From the NCBI GenBank assembly GCA_934085595.1, contig CAKOHK010000003.1, positions 1-64,000 of the forward strand: 64,000 bases of DNA, given 5' to 3'. The stretch is from an uncultured Bacilli bacterium (lineage in GTDB: Bacteria > Bacillota_I > Bacilli_A > RF39 > UBA660). Numbering within the stretch: the stretch's first letter is position 1; the number at the start of each line of letters is the position of its first letter. A model generated the notes under the pieces. That model was not told the DNA's origin and did not search any database. It saw only the letters and a list, made by a program, of their open reading frames with translations. A program made the position numbers and the translations under genes. Of the stretch, positions 42,421-51,490 are shown one piece after another.

Positions 42421-43581
42421 ATGGCAAATAAGAAAAAAAATACTTGTGATTTATTTGAAAATGAAGAATATTTAACAACACAAATTATTACCTATATCGG
42501 AAACAAAAGATCATTGCTAAGTTTTATTGGTAAAGCTGTTGATGTGGTAAAAGATAAGCTTAAAAAAGATAAATTAGAGATAGTTGATATATTCTCGGGG
42601 TCAGGAATCGTCGCCAGATATTTTAAACAATTTTCTTCTAAAATAATAGCAAATGATTTAGAAGAATATGCATATATTTTAAATAAATGTTATTTGAGTA
42701 ATAAGAGTGATATTGATATGGATGAATTGATATCTTGGTTTAATTATTTAAAAGATAATTTGAATGGAAAACTTAATAATGGTATTATTTCTGATATGTA
42801 TGCTCCTTTAGATATTAATAATATTAGACTTGGAGAAAGGTGCTTTTATACTACAAGAAATGCAAAATATATTGATACAGCAAGACAACTTATTAATAAT
42901 ATTCCTTTGAAGTATAGAGTGTATTTTATAGCTCCTTTACTAACAGAAGCTTCAATTAAAAATAATACATCTGGTGTTTTTAAAGGATTTTACAAAAATA
43001 GTAAAACTGGTATTGGACAGTTTGGGGGTAATGATGAGAATGCGTTATCTAGAATTAAAAAAGATATAGAATTACCTTTTCCTGTATTTAGCAATTTTGA
43101 TTGTGAAGTTGAAGTTTATAAGGAGGATGCTTGTGAACTTATTAATAAATTAGATTTAGTTGATTTAATGTATATGGATCCTCCATATAATCAACATCCT
43201 TATGGTTCTAATTATTTTATGTTAAATCTTATTAGTGCATATGAAAAGCCAAAAGAAGTAAGCAAAGTATCAGGTATACCAACTGATTGGAATAGATCAA
43301 AGTTTAATCAGGCTCGTGAGGCATTTAAAACTTTTAAAGGTCTTTGTGAAAATGCTAAAGCAAGATATTTGTTAATTTCATTTAATAATGATGGTTTTAT
43401 TAAAAAAGAAGAAATGATTGAAATGTTATCTAAAATAGGAAAAGTAACTATTATGGAAAAAGAATATAATACATTTAGGGGTTCAAGAAATCTTAATAAT
43501 AGGGATATACATGTAAAGGAATATTTATATTTGGTTGAAGTTAATAAATATAAGGAGGTAAATAAATATGAGTCAGCATGA
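42421..43581 (+). CDS. D12-class N6-adenine DNA methyltransferase of an EcoRI-like system
   Basis: This 386-aa protein has the Dam/D12-class order of motifs: TYIGNKRSLLSFI (motif X region), VDIFSGSGIVARYF (SAM-binding FxGxG) and MYMDPPYNQHPYGSNYF (catalytic D-P-P-Y). A long insert between them holds the target-recognition region. It should methylate adenine to protect DNA from the restriction enzyme encoded by the next gene, which overlaps it by 14 bp. AGGAGGT precedes the ATG. EcoRI's own methylase is of a different class, so this pairing differs from the classic system. Confidence 0.9.
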   Translation: MANKKKNTCDLFENEEYLTTQIITYIGNKRSLLSFIGKAVDVVKDKLKKDKLEIVDIFSGSGIVARYFKQFSSKIIANDLEEYAYILNKCYLSNKSDIDMDELISWFNYLKDNLNGKLNNGIISDMYAPLDINNIRLGERCFYTTRNAKYIDTARQLINNIPLKYRVYFIAPLLTEASIKNNTSGVFKGFYKNSKTGIGQFGGNDENALSRIKKDIELPFPVFSNFDCEVEVYKEDACELINKLDLVDLMYMDPPYNQHPYGSNYFMLNLISAYEKPKEVSKVSGIPTDWNRSKFNQAREAFKTFKGLCENAKARYLLISFNNDGFIKKEEMIEMLSKIGKVTIMEKEYNTFRGSRNLNNRDIHVKEYLYLVEVNKYKEVNKYESA

Positions 43582-44281
43582 ATCTTTAAGAAAAAGAATA
43601 GAACAGCATAAACCTAAAAATATTATATCTAAGAATGATGATAAAGAAGTTTACATGGCAGCAGAGATGGTAATGGATTATTTAATTTCTAGATTTGATA
43701 TGGATATAAAGTTTAAAAATTATCATTTAGAGTTTGCCAAAGCTATTAAAATATGTGATATGATTAAGTTTATAAAGAAGAAGAATGTAAGAAGAGAGTT
43801 TTATGAGTATGATGATTCTAGAAGAATAGTACCTGATGGAGGAATAATATACTTGGTAGATGAAAAAGAAAATATTAAATATCCGCTTGTAATTGCTGAA
43901 GTTAAACATCAAGGAACAAATAATGAAAGACAAAAAGAGGGAAAGAAAAAGCAATCGACAGGTAACGCTATTGAAAGACTTGGTAAAAATTTGACTGCGA
44001 TTAAAACATATATGCATTATGAGAATATTACGCCATTTGTATGTTTTGGTTATGGCTGTGATTTTTCTGAAGATAATCCTACAGTATTATCAAAAATATA
44101 TTGTTTAAATGAGTTTTATGATATTAATAAAATCTATGTTAATAAAAAAGACAATGATAATGAACATGGATGTTTTTCTCCGGTATCAATGTTTTTTAGA
44201 GAAGAAAAATGGACTAAAGATGAAATGTTTGATATTATGAAAGAGATTGCTGAATATTCTTTTAGATATTGGTTATTTTAA
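43568..44281 (+). CDS. EcoRI-like type II restriction endonuclease
   Basis: This 237-aa protein aligns with EcoRI/RsrI around the catalytic core: RRIVPDGGIIYLVDEKEN, then VIAEVKHQGTN and TGNAIERLGKNL. They correspond to the EcoRI segments with Asp91, Glu111 and Lys113 and the DNA-contacting GNAIER. The length is a little below EcoRI's 277. The catalytic triad is intact. It overlaps the methylase by 14 bp and has its own strong site (AAGGAGG). Recognition of GAATTC is plausible but unproven, and several GAATTC sites occur in this window. Confidence 0.88.
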   Translation: MSQHESLRKRIEQHKPKNIISKNDDKEVYMAAEMVMDYLISRFDMDIKFKNYHLEFAKAIKICDMIKFIKKKNVRREFYEYDDSRRIVPDGGIIYLVDEKENIKYPLVIAEVKHQGTNNERQKEGKKKQSTGNAIERLGKNLTAIKTYMHYENITPFVCFGYGCDFSEDNPTVLSKIYCLNEFYDINKIYVNKKDNDNEHGCFSPVSMFFREEKWTKDEMFDIMKEIAEYSFRYWLF

Positions 44282-44363
44282 ATTATTTTTAGTTTCGTTT
44301 TTTTGATATATTTATTTAAATTAACTTAATTATTTGATATACTATTTATAGTAGGGTGCTGTT

Positions 44364-46616
44364 ATGAAAGATGTATTTTTAAATAAAATTAGGAATAATG
44401 AATATATATCAAATAAATTATATCAATTAATAAAAGATGAATATCCTAATTTTGATATAGAAGAATATAATCTAAAAGTATTAAATATGCTTTATAATAA
44501 GTATCAAGATTATTTTAAAAATATGTTTAAAGGAATTGATGATAATATTATACTAGATAAAGATCAAATTAGATCTATTCTTAGTGATGAAGATAGTGCT
44601 TTAATAATAGCGGGTGCTGGTACTGGTAAAACTACAACTATGACTGCTAAAGTAAAATATTTAGTTGATATTAAAAAGATAGATCCTAGTAGAATATTAG
44701 TAATGAGTTATACTAAAAAAGCAACACAAGAATTAGAAAAGAGAATAATAGGTGACTTTAATATTCCAGCACATATAACAACATTTCATTCTTTGGGTTT
44801 TGAATATATTAGAAATATTTTTAAAAATAGAAAATGCTGTGTTATAGATTATAATGATAAAGATGAAATATTCTTAAATTATTTTAGTATGATTTTTAAA
44901 GATAAAAATAAACTTAAAGATATTTTAACTATATTTGAAGCGTCTAAAATAGGAGAGACATGGGTATTTAGTAAATGGTTTTTACTTAATTATGAAAAAT
45001 ATGATACTTTTGATGAATTATTGAAATCATATAAAAAATATAAAATATCAGAAGCAATCAACTCTAATAAAGGATTAAAAGGTTTTATAGATGATTGGGT
45101 AGAGAAAAAAATTAATAGTGAAGAAGAGGTTATTACTATACAAGGTGAGCATGTAAAGTCAGTGCCTGAAGCTATTATTGCAAACTTTTTATATAAAAAT
45201 GGGATACTTTATACATATGAAAAAATATATTCTGAACTTATGGAAGATAATAGAATATATAAACCTGATTTTACAATAGATATAGGTGGAGAAGAAATAT
45301 ATATTGAATATTTTGGATTAGATGATGAAAAATATAATAAAAATAAAGAATTAAAAATTAGATTTCATGCAGAACATAATAATAAATTTATAGAACTTGA
45401 TAAAACTCCACTTATGAATATAGAGCAAGAATTAGATAGAAAATTAAAAGAATATGGAGTTAAATATAAGATTAAAACAGAAGAAGAAATATATGAGAGA
45501 ATACTTGATAATAATAAGTTATCTTTGTTATTTCCATTTAAAAACTTCTTTTATGAAATAGTTAATACTATAAAAGAATCAGTTAATAGAGAAAATTATC
45601 AAGATATAGTAAAATCATATATAGAAACATTAGTTGAAGAAAAAGAAGAAGCTTTGAAACAATATAATTATTTTAATGAGTTTTATATATATTATCAAAA
45701 ACAATTATATGGTTCAGAAGTTTATAAGTTTGATTATTCTGATTTACTTTATTATGCTAATAAATATATAGAAAATATAGGTGTTAATAATGAACTTAAT
45801 TTTGAATATGTGATTATAGATGAGTATCAAGATATTTCTCAATATAAATATGAATTAACTAAGAAAACAGTAGATAGGAATCATGCTAAAATATATGCGG
45901 TTGGTGATGATTGGCAGAGTATTTATGCATTTAGTGGTTCTAGAATAGAATATACATATAATTTCAAGAATTATTTTAAAGATGCTGTTATATTTAGAAT
46001 TAATAAGACTTATAGAAATAGTCAGGAATTATTAGATGTTTCTGGTAATTTTATAATGAGAAATCCTGATCAAATTAAAAAATATTTACTTTCAAATAAA
46101 CATATAGATAAACCTATAGAGTTTGTTTATTTTGAAGATGAACATGAATATGATAAATTAAAAGAAATTATATTAAATATTCATAATAATAATCCTAGTC
46201 ATAATATTTTAGTTTTAGGTAGAACAAATGCTATTATTGATAAGTGTTTTGATACAGATTATTTGAATGATGAAATAGGTACTAAGATTTCTTTTGTGGG
46301 TTATGATGATATTGAACTTGAGGGGATGACTATTCATAAATCAAAAGGTTTAACATTTGATGAAGTGATTGTACTTGGTCTTAATAGAAGATTTCCGTTA
46401 GGAGAGAAAAATGCATTTTGGATTAATTATTTATTTAAATATCCAACTGTAATAGAAAAGATTCCTTATGCTGAAGAGAGAAGATTATTTTATGTGGCTC
46501 TTACTAGAACTAAAAATAAAGTTTATTTACTTGTTAATAAAGATGAGGATAAACAAAGTATATTTATTAATGAAATAAAAGAAATAACAAATGAAGTTCT
46601 ACCGAAAGTAGAGTGA
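44364..46616 (+). CDS. UvrD/helicase IV-type SF1 helicase with nuclease-like insertion
   Basis: This 750-aa helicase has Walker A AGAGTGKTTTM, motif Ia MSYTKKATQELE, motif II VIIDEYQDIS, motif III GDDWQSIYAFSG and motif VI ARRLFYVALTRT-like EERRLFYVALTRTKN. Between motif Ia and motif II (about residues 245-350) is an insert with VPEAIIANFLYKNGILYTYE, then YKPDFTI and YIEYFG, which looks like a PD-(D/E)XK fold as in some helicase IV relatives. It follows the EcoRI-like pair by 82 bp with a separate TATACT promoter. It may act in DNA repair or as part of the island's defence. Confidence 0.85.
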   Translation: MKDVFLNKIRNNEYISNKLYQLIKDEYPNFDIEEYNLKVLNMLYNKYQDYFKNMFKGIDDNIILDKDQIRSILSDEDSALIIAGAGTGKTTTMTAKVKYLVDIKKIDPSRILVMSYTKKATQELEKRIIGDFNIPAHITTFHSLGFEYIRNIFKNRKCCVIDYNDKDEIFLNYFSMIFKDKNKLKDILTIFEASKIGETWVFSKWFLLNYEKYDTFDELLKSYKKYKISEAINSNKGLKGFIDDWVEKKINSEEEVITIQGEHVKSVPEAIIANFLYKNGILYTYEKIYSELMEDNRIYKPDFTIDIGGEEIYIEYFGLDDEKYNKNKELKIRFHAEHNNKFIELDKTPLMNIEQELDRKLKEYGVKYKIKTEEEIYERILDNNKLSLLFPFKNFFYEIVNTIKESVNRENYQDIVKSYIETLVEEKEEALKQYNYFNEFYIYYQKQLYGSEVYKFDYSDLLYYANKYIENIGVNNELNFEYVIIDEYQDISQYKYELTKKTVDRNHAKIYAVGDDWQSIYAFSGSRIEYTYNFKNYFKDAVIFRINKTYRNSQELLDVSGNFIMRNPDQIKKYLLSNKHIDKPIEFVYFEDEHEYDKLKEIILNIHNNNPSHNILVLGRTNAIIDKCFDTDYLNDEIGTKISFVGYDDIELEGMTIHKSKGLTFDEVIVLGLNRRFPLGEKNAFWINYLFKYPTVIEKIPYAEERRLFYVALTRTKNKVYLLVNKDEDKQSIFINEIKEITNEVLPKVE

Positions 46617-46668
46617 TAAGTTATTCAATTATTATATTTTATTATATAATATATTTGTAGGAGGAGTT

Positions 46669-48000
46669 ATGGATAATATTGATTTTGGTAATTATTTATA
46701 TAAACTTAGAAAAGTGAATAATTTGACTCAAAGGTATGTTGCATATGAACTTAATGTTAGTGATAAAGCTGTGAGTAAATGGGAAAACGGGAAATCAAAG
46801 CCTGATATTAATAAATTAAAGTTATTGTCTGCTTTGTATAATGTTTCACTTGATGAATTGTTGTCATATTTAGGAGATAAGAAAGAAATTAATATTAAGA
46901 AAATAGTTTTAACTGGAGGACCATGTGCTGGGAAAACAACAGCATTAAATTGGATTAATAATTATTTTTCTAGTAGAGGATATAGTGTTTTAGTTGTACC
47001 TGAGACAGCTAGTGAGCTTATTACTAATGGTGTTGCTCCTTGGACATGTAATACGAATTATGATTATCAGACTCTACAAATTATGCTACAAAAAATGAAA
47101 GAGAAAATATTTGATGATGCAGCTAAAGTTATGAAAAATGATAAAATATTAATTGTATGTGACCGTGGTGTATTAGATAATAAAGCTTATATGAAAGAAG
47201 CGGAGTTTAAAAGAATACTTAAAGAACTTGATACGAATGAAATTAATGAAAGAGATTCTTACGATGCGATATTTCATTTAGTTACTGCTGCTAAGGGAAG
47301 AGAAGAAGCATATACTCTTGCGAATAATACTGCTAGAACTGAGGGTATAGAAGAAGCCAGAGTACTTGATGATAAAATAATTTCTGCTTGGACTGGGCAT
47401 CCTCATTTTAGAATTATTGATAATAGTACAGAGTTTGAACAAAAATTAGAAAGATTATTAAAAGAAATAGCTTCTTTTTTAGGAGAACCTACACCTTATG
47501 AAATAGAAAGAAAGTATTTAATATACTTTCCAAATATAAAAGAACTTGAAAGTATGGCAAACTGTACTAAAGTAGATATAACTCAGACATATTTAAAGAG
47601 TGAAGATGATATTGAAAGAAGGATAAGAGCTAGGGGAATTGATGGTAATTATATGTACTATTTAACTGAGAAAAAGAAAGTATCTAACTTAAAAAGAATA
47701 GAAGTAGAAAGAAGACTTACTCAAAAAGAATATTTATCATTATTGATGGAATCTGATAATACACTTCATACTATACATAAAACTAGATATTGTTTAACGT
47801 TTAATAATAAATATTATGAAATTGATATATATCCTGAATGGGATAATCAAGCTATTATGGAAATAGAACTTAGTAGTGAAGAAGAGATTATAGATGTACC
47901 ATCATTTATTAATATAATTAAAGATGTGACTGATATAGATGATTATAAAAATTATAATATGGCTAGGGAAATGCCACAACAATTGATTTTAAGGAAGTAG
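46669..48000 (+). CDS. HTH - P-loop NTPase (AAA_28) - CYTH triphosphatase fusion
   Basis: This 443-aa protein has three parts. Residues 1-65 are an XRE helix-turn-helix (LNVSDKAVSKWENGKSKPD). Residues about 76-265 are an AAA_28-type NTPase with Walker A TGGPCAGKTTAL and VCDRGVLD. Residues about 275-440 are a CYTH/triphosphate-tunnel domain with the E-x-E-x-K-type start YEIERKYL, then RRIRARG, TEKKK, IEVERRL and MEIELS. AAA_28 plus CYTH is the layout of the eukaryotic Ttd14 proteins; an added DNA-binding domain is unusual. It probably senses or hydrolyses a nucleotide or triphosphate and may autoregulate. Confidence 0.8.
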   Translation: MDNIDFGNYLYKLRKVNNLTQRYVAYELNVSDKAVSKWENGKSKPDINKLKLLSALYNVSLDELLSYLGDKKEINIKKIVLTGGPCAGKTTALNWINNYFSSRGYSVLVVPETASELITNGVAPWTCNTNYDYQTLQIMLQKMKEKIFDDAAKVMKNDKILIVCDRGVLDNKAYMKEAEFKRILKELDTNEINERDSYDAIFHLVTAAKGREEAYTLANNTARTEGIEEARVLDDKIISAWTGHPHFRIIDNSTEFEQKLERLLKEIASFLGEPTPYEIERKYLIYFPNIKELESMANCTKVDITQTYLKSEDDIERRIRARGIDGNYMYYLTEKKKVSNLKRIEVERRLTQKEYLSLLMESDNTLHTIHKTRYCLTFNNKYYEIDIYPEWDNQAIMEIELSSEEEIIDVPSFINIIKDVTDIDDYKNYNMAREMPQQLILRK

Positions 48001-48009
48001 GGTAAAGTC

Positions 48010-48705
48010 ATGTTTAAAAAAGATATTTGTAGTGATTTAATAGATAAGAAAAGTGAATCTTGGTTTGATGATAATGATGAAATTAATATTTTAAATGAAA
48101 TTCAAGATAATATTAAAAAAAGTGATATTGCTAAAAGGATACATTTATTATTATCTAGTTATAATTCTTGTCTTATTTTACTTTCGAAAGCTGAAAGTGA
48201 ATATAGTGGAAAAGAATATGATAATAAGTATCATAGTAATAGTTATGGTAGAGAAATAGATGGTTTATTTTCATTATTTAATAGTAATGAGTGTTTGAGA
48301 GTTAAGCAAATAGATAATAATTGTCATAATGATATGTTTTTCTTACTTGATAATAATAGTATTTTAAGGATTTATTCTTTTGATCCTTATAATAGTAATA
48401 TTAAGGGCTTATCTTATATTAATTATGATATTTTACATTTTGATAGGTGTAATATGAAAGTATATAGTGAAATGTTATATAAAGGAGATCCATATTATTG
48501 TGATTATCATTCAGAGCTTGGTAGTGTATTTAATTTAATATTTGATGGACGCAGGAGGACTCCTTGTTATGAAGTTAATGATGAAAATAAAAGATATAAT
48601 AATAAAAATGTTGGAGAAGTGCTTAATGTTTTAAGTTTTGATGATATATATGATAGGCTTAGGTGTGCTAAAAATAATATTGGTAATAAGCTTGTATTAA
48701 AATAA
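48010..48705 (+). CDS. Hypothetical protein downstream of the HTH-NTPase-CYTH gene
   Basis: This 231-aa protein has no recognised family. It is rich in Asn, Asp and Tyr, appears soluble and contains EFDPYNSN-like turns but no clear catalytic motif. It starts 9 bp after the fusion gene with a GGTAAAG sequence and ends in a bidirectional terminator, so it is probably the second gene of that unit. Confidence 0.5.
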   Translation: MFKKDICSDLIDKKSESWFDDNDEINILNEIQDNIKKSDIAKRIHLLLSSYNSCLILLSKAESEYSGKEYDNKYHSNSYGREIDGLFSLFNSNECLRVKQIDNNCHNDMFFLLDNNSILRIYSFDPYNSNIKGLSYINYDILHFDRCNMKVYSEMLYKGDPYYCDYHSELGSVFNLIFDGRRRTPCYEVNDENKRYNNKNVGEVLNVLSFDDIYDRLRCAKNNIGNKLVLK

Positions 48706-48731
48706 AAATGTAGAATTGTTTCTACATTTTT
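48704..48731. terminator. Bidirectional terminator between convergent genes
   Basis: A 12-bp perfect stem (48704 onward with 48719-48730, small loop) with flanking A and T runs ends the plus-strand gene at 48705 and the minus-strand ABC operon. Confidence 0.75.
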
Positions 48732-48732
48732 A

Positions 48733-49509
48733 TTAACTTCCCGTGCTTGTATATTTTTTTATTCCCCATTTAAATGATAGGAATGCAGGAATCAAATAAA
48801 GTAAAACTATTAGTGGTGAATATGCATAAAAGATATTATTACTTTTGCCTAATAAATATAAAAGTGGATAATAATTTACTAGAGCAAATGGTATTATGTA
48901 TGTGAAAAATAATAATACTCCTTTTTTATATATTCCCATTGGATATTTTGCTATGTTTTTTCCTCCGTCTGTAAATATATTTCTTACTTCTAATGCTTGT
49001 ACTGTTAAGAAGCAATAAGAAGCCATAAGTAAGAAAATAGAGAAAAATACTATTATTGAACTTATGAACATCAATACTAAACATATTATTCTTGTTATAT
49101 TCCAGTCTATATCTAAATTAGAAATTGCTATTATAAATACTATTATTGATTGTAATATTCTTGATATTTTTACAAAATTTATATTTGAACATAATACACT
49201 TAATAATATATTTCTTGGTCTTAATAGTATTCTATCAAAACTTCCATCTATTATTAAGTTATCAAATGTATCTATTCCTCTTGCTAGGAATTCATTAGTT
49301 GAATAGCCAAAGTTTATTATAGAGAATGTTAATAGTACTTCGTAAACTGTGAATCCTTTTATATTACTAAATTTACTAAATAAAGCTAATATTATGAAAT
49401 AATAGGTAAAGAATACTAAAAATTGAGATAAAAATCCTAATATAAATGATGTCTTATATTCTATAGTACTTTTAAAATGCATTTTTAATGATTCTATATA
49501 TAATTTCAT
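48733..49509 (-). CDS. ABC exporter permease, COG3694-like
   Basis: This 258-aa protein has six hydrophobic segments and belongs to the ABC-2 permeases of the ATPase-permease-permease exporters (COG4586/4587/3694, labelled viologen or daunorubicin-type exporters). Family features include a conserved central DGSFDRILLRPRN after the second segment, where many relatives have D/G-x-LLRP. It is the last gene of the three-gene minus-strand operon, one base after the preceding permease's stop. Confidence 0.82.
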   Translation of the reverse strand: MKLYIESLKMHFKSTIEYKTSFILGFLSQFLVFFTYYFIILALFSKFSNIKGFTVYEVLLTFSIINFGYSTNEFLARGIDTFDNLIIDGSFDRILLRPRNILLSVLCSNINFVKISRILQSIIVFIIAISNLDIDWNITRIICLVLMFISSIIVFFSIFLLMASYCFLTVQALEVRNIFTDGGKNIAKYPMGIYKKGVLLFFTYIIPFALVNYYPLLYLLGKSNNIFYAYSPLIVLLYLIPAFLSFKWGIKKYTSTGS

Positions 49510-49510
49510 T

Positions 49511-50317
49511 TTATCCTCCTTGTATACTTGCTTTTTTTAATGCTTTTTGTGATAGTTTTATACCAAGTATTAAGAGTATTATGAACCATATAAATCCTAT
49601 AGATGTATTTAATAGTGCATTTTTAATACTTATTGTTCCTGAATATATATTAAATGGTAAGTCACATATGTATCTAAATGGTAATACGTACGCTATAGCT
49701 TTTAATGTTTTTGGAAAGAATGCTAGTGGTACTTCTCCTCCTTCAAATATTTCTCCTACTACCATTAGAAATGTTAATATTCCTTTTTCATCTAGAGTAA
49801 AAAATACTATTAGATGAAATAACATTGTTATTGATGTAACTAAAAGACTAGATATGATTAATGATATTAAGAATATTATGAATGTTAATAAGTTTGGTGG
49901 TAGTGTCATATTGTATGGATAAGGAAGGAGAAAAGCTATTAGTATTACTGGTATAAATCTTAGTGCTAATTTTGCTAGTCTTGAAGCATACATTGTGAAA
50001 TACCATTTAAAATAAAAGTTTACTGGTCTACATAATTCGTATGCTATATTACCATTTTTAATCATTGATAAAAGATCTTTATCTTGTAACCAAATATATG
50101 TTAATGAAAATAATGCTTGATTTAACCATATATAATTTACTAGTACTTTCATGTCTAATGGATAAGTATTCATTTGGTTTGATTCGTAAAAAGCTATATA
50201 TACTAGTATATATATAAGACCAAAGAATAATTGTGTTGCGATTCCTGATAGGGCTGCCGCTTTGTATTGTAAAGTACTAATTAATTTCATTTTGAATATA
50301 GAATAATATAATTTCAA
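49511..50317 (-). CDS. ABC exporter permease, COG4587-like
   Basis: This 268-aa, six-segment permease pairs with the one downstream. It carries KNGNIAYELCRPVNFY, the counterpart of the conserved L/C-R-P loop, and a conserved PLAFFPKTLKAIAYVLPF segment before the last helices. It overlaps the ATPase gene by 4 bp, so the two subunits are made together. Confidence 0.82.
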   Translation of the reverse strand: MKLYYSIFKMKLISTLQYKAAALSGIATQLFFGLIYILVYIAFYESNQMNTYPLDMKVLVNYIWLNQALFSLTYIWLQDKDLLSMIKNGNIAYELCRPVNFYFKWYFTMYASRLAKLALRFIPVILIAFLLPYPYNMTLPPNLLTFIIFLISLIISSLLVTSITMLFHLIVFFTLDEKGILTFLMVVGEIFEGGEVPLAFFPKTLKAIAYVLPFRYICDLPFNIYSGTISIKNALLNTSIGFIWFIILLILGIKLSQKALKKASIQGG

Positions 50318-51300
50318 ATTTCAAAGTCCTTATATAGTTTAATAATTATATTATCAATATTTTCATTATTAACTTCGATATCATTTATACTTATTTTGGA
50401 TGTTAAATAACTTATAAAATCTGATATACTTATTAAATTAGTATCAAGTGTAAAAATATAACTTAGTTTATCTAGTTTTGAATATGATATTATTCCTTTT
50501 TTATGTAAACTTTTTATTTTATCATTTGTTTTAACTATTACTTTTTTGTTACTAGCGTATTTAGATTTTAAGTTATTAAGAGATCCATCATATAGTATTG
50601 ATCCTTTACCTATTAAAATTATTCTTTTTGCTAGAGCTTCAATATCACTCATATCATGCGTTGTTAGAATTATAGTTGTTTTCTTTTCTTTATTTAGTTT
50701 TTTAATAAAATCTCTTACTATTTCTTTAGATACGGCATCAAGGCCTATTGTTGGTTCATCTAAAAATAGTATGGATGGATTATGAATTAGAGAAGCAGCT
50801 ATTTCACAGCGCATCCTTTGACCTAAGCTAAGATTTCTTACTGGAATATTTATAATATCTTTGATGTTTAAAAGATTTATAAGTTCTTCTTTGTTCTTTT
50901 GATACTCTTTTTCATCTATTTTATAAATTTCTTTTAGTAAATCAAAAGTATCTTCTGCTGGGATATCCCACCATAATTGGCTTCTTTGTCCAAATACAAC
51001 ACCAATATCTTTAGTATATTTTTCTCTGTCTTTCCATGGAATTAAACCATTTATTCTACACTCTCCGTTATCTGGGACTAAAATACCACTTAGTATTTTA
51101 ATTGTTGTACTTTTACCAGCACCATTAGGTCCAATGTAACCAATAATTTCTCCTTTTTCAATTTGAAAAGATATATCTTTTATGGCTTCAATATAGATAT
51201 AGTTTCTTTTGAAAAAAGATTTTAAAGATGCAAATAGTCCACTTTTTCTTTTTGCAACTTTAAATGTTTTACTTATGTGTTTTACATCGATGAATGACAT
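50314..51300 (-). CDS. ABC exporter ATP-binding protein, COG4586-like
   Basis: This 328-aa ATPase has Walker A GPNGAGKSTT and a Q-loop region with GQRSQLWWDIPAEDTFDLLK, which is characteristic of COG4586. The signature is LSLGQRMRCE and Walker B is ILFLDEPTIGLD. It also has the family's N-terminal insert with KSGLFASLKSFFKR. It is the first gene of the exporter operon. The 190-bp gap to the divergent symporter holds both promoters and an ACACAT/ATGTGT hairpin near 51334-51352. The substrate is unknown. Confidence 0.88.
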   Translation of the reverse strand: MSFIDVKHISKTFKVAKRKSGLFASLKSFFKRNYIYIEAIKDISFQIEKGEIIGYIGPNGAGKSTTIKILSGILVPDNGECRINGLIPWKDREKYTKDIGVVFGQRSQLWWDIPAEDTFDLLKEIYKIDEKEYQKNKEELINLLNIKDIINIPVRNLSLGQRMRCEIAASLIHNPSILFLDEPTIGLDAVSKEIVRDFIKKLNKEKKTTIILTTHDMSDIEALAKRIILIGKGSILYDGSLNNLKSKYASNKKVIVKTNDKIKSLHKKGIISYSKLDKLSYIFTLDTNLISISDFISYLTSKISINDIEVNNENIDNIIIKLYKDFEI

Positions 51301-51490
51301 TTATTTTCTCACTCCTTTCTTATGCAAAAAAATACACATTTATGATTATGTGTGTAATATAATGAGTAAACTAATTTTTTGTACATAAAAACGCGTATAA
51401 TTTTGCAAATGTCTTTTTAAGAATATCATACTATTTTAAATATTGCAATAGGTATTTAAAAATATTATAATTTTATTATAGGAGAGTACT

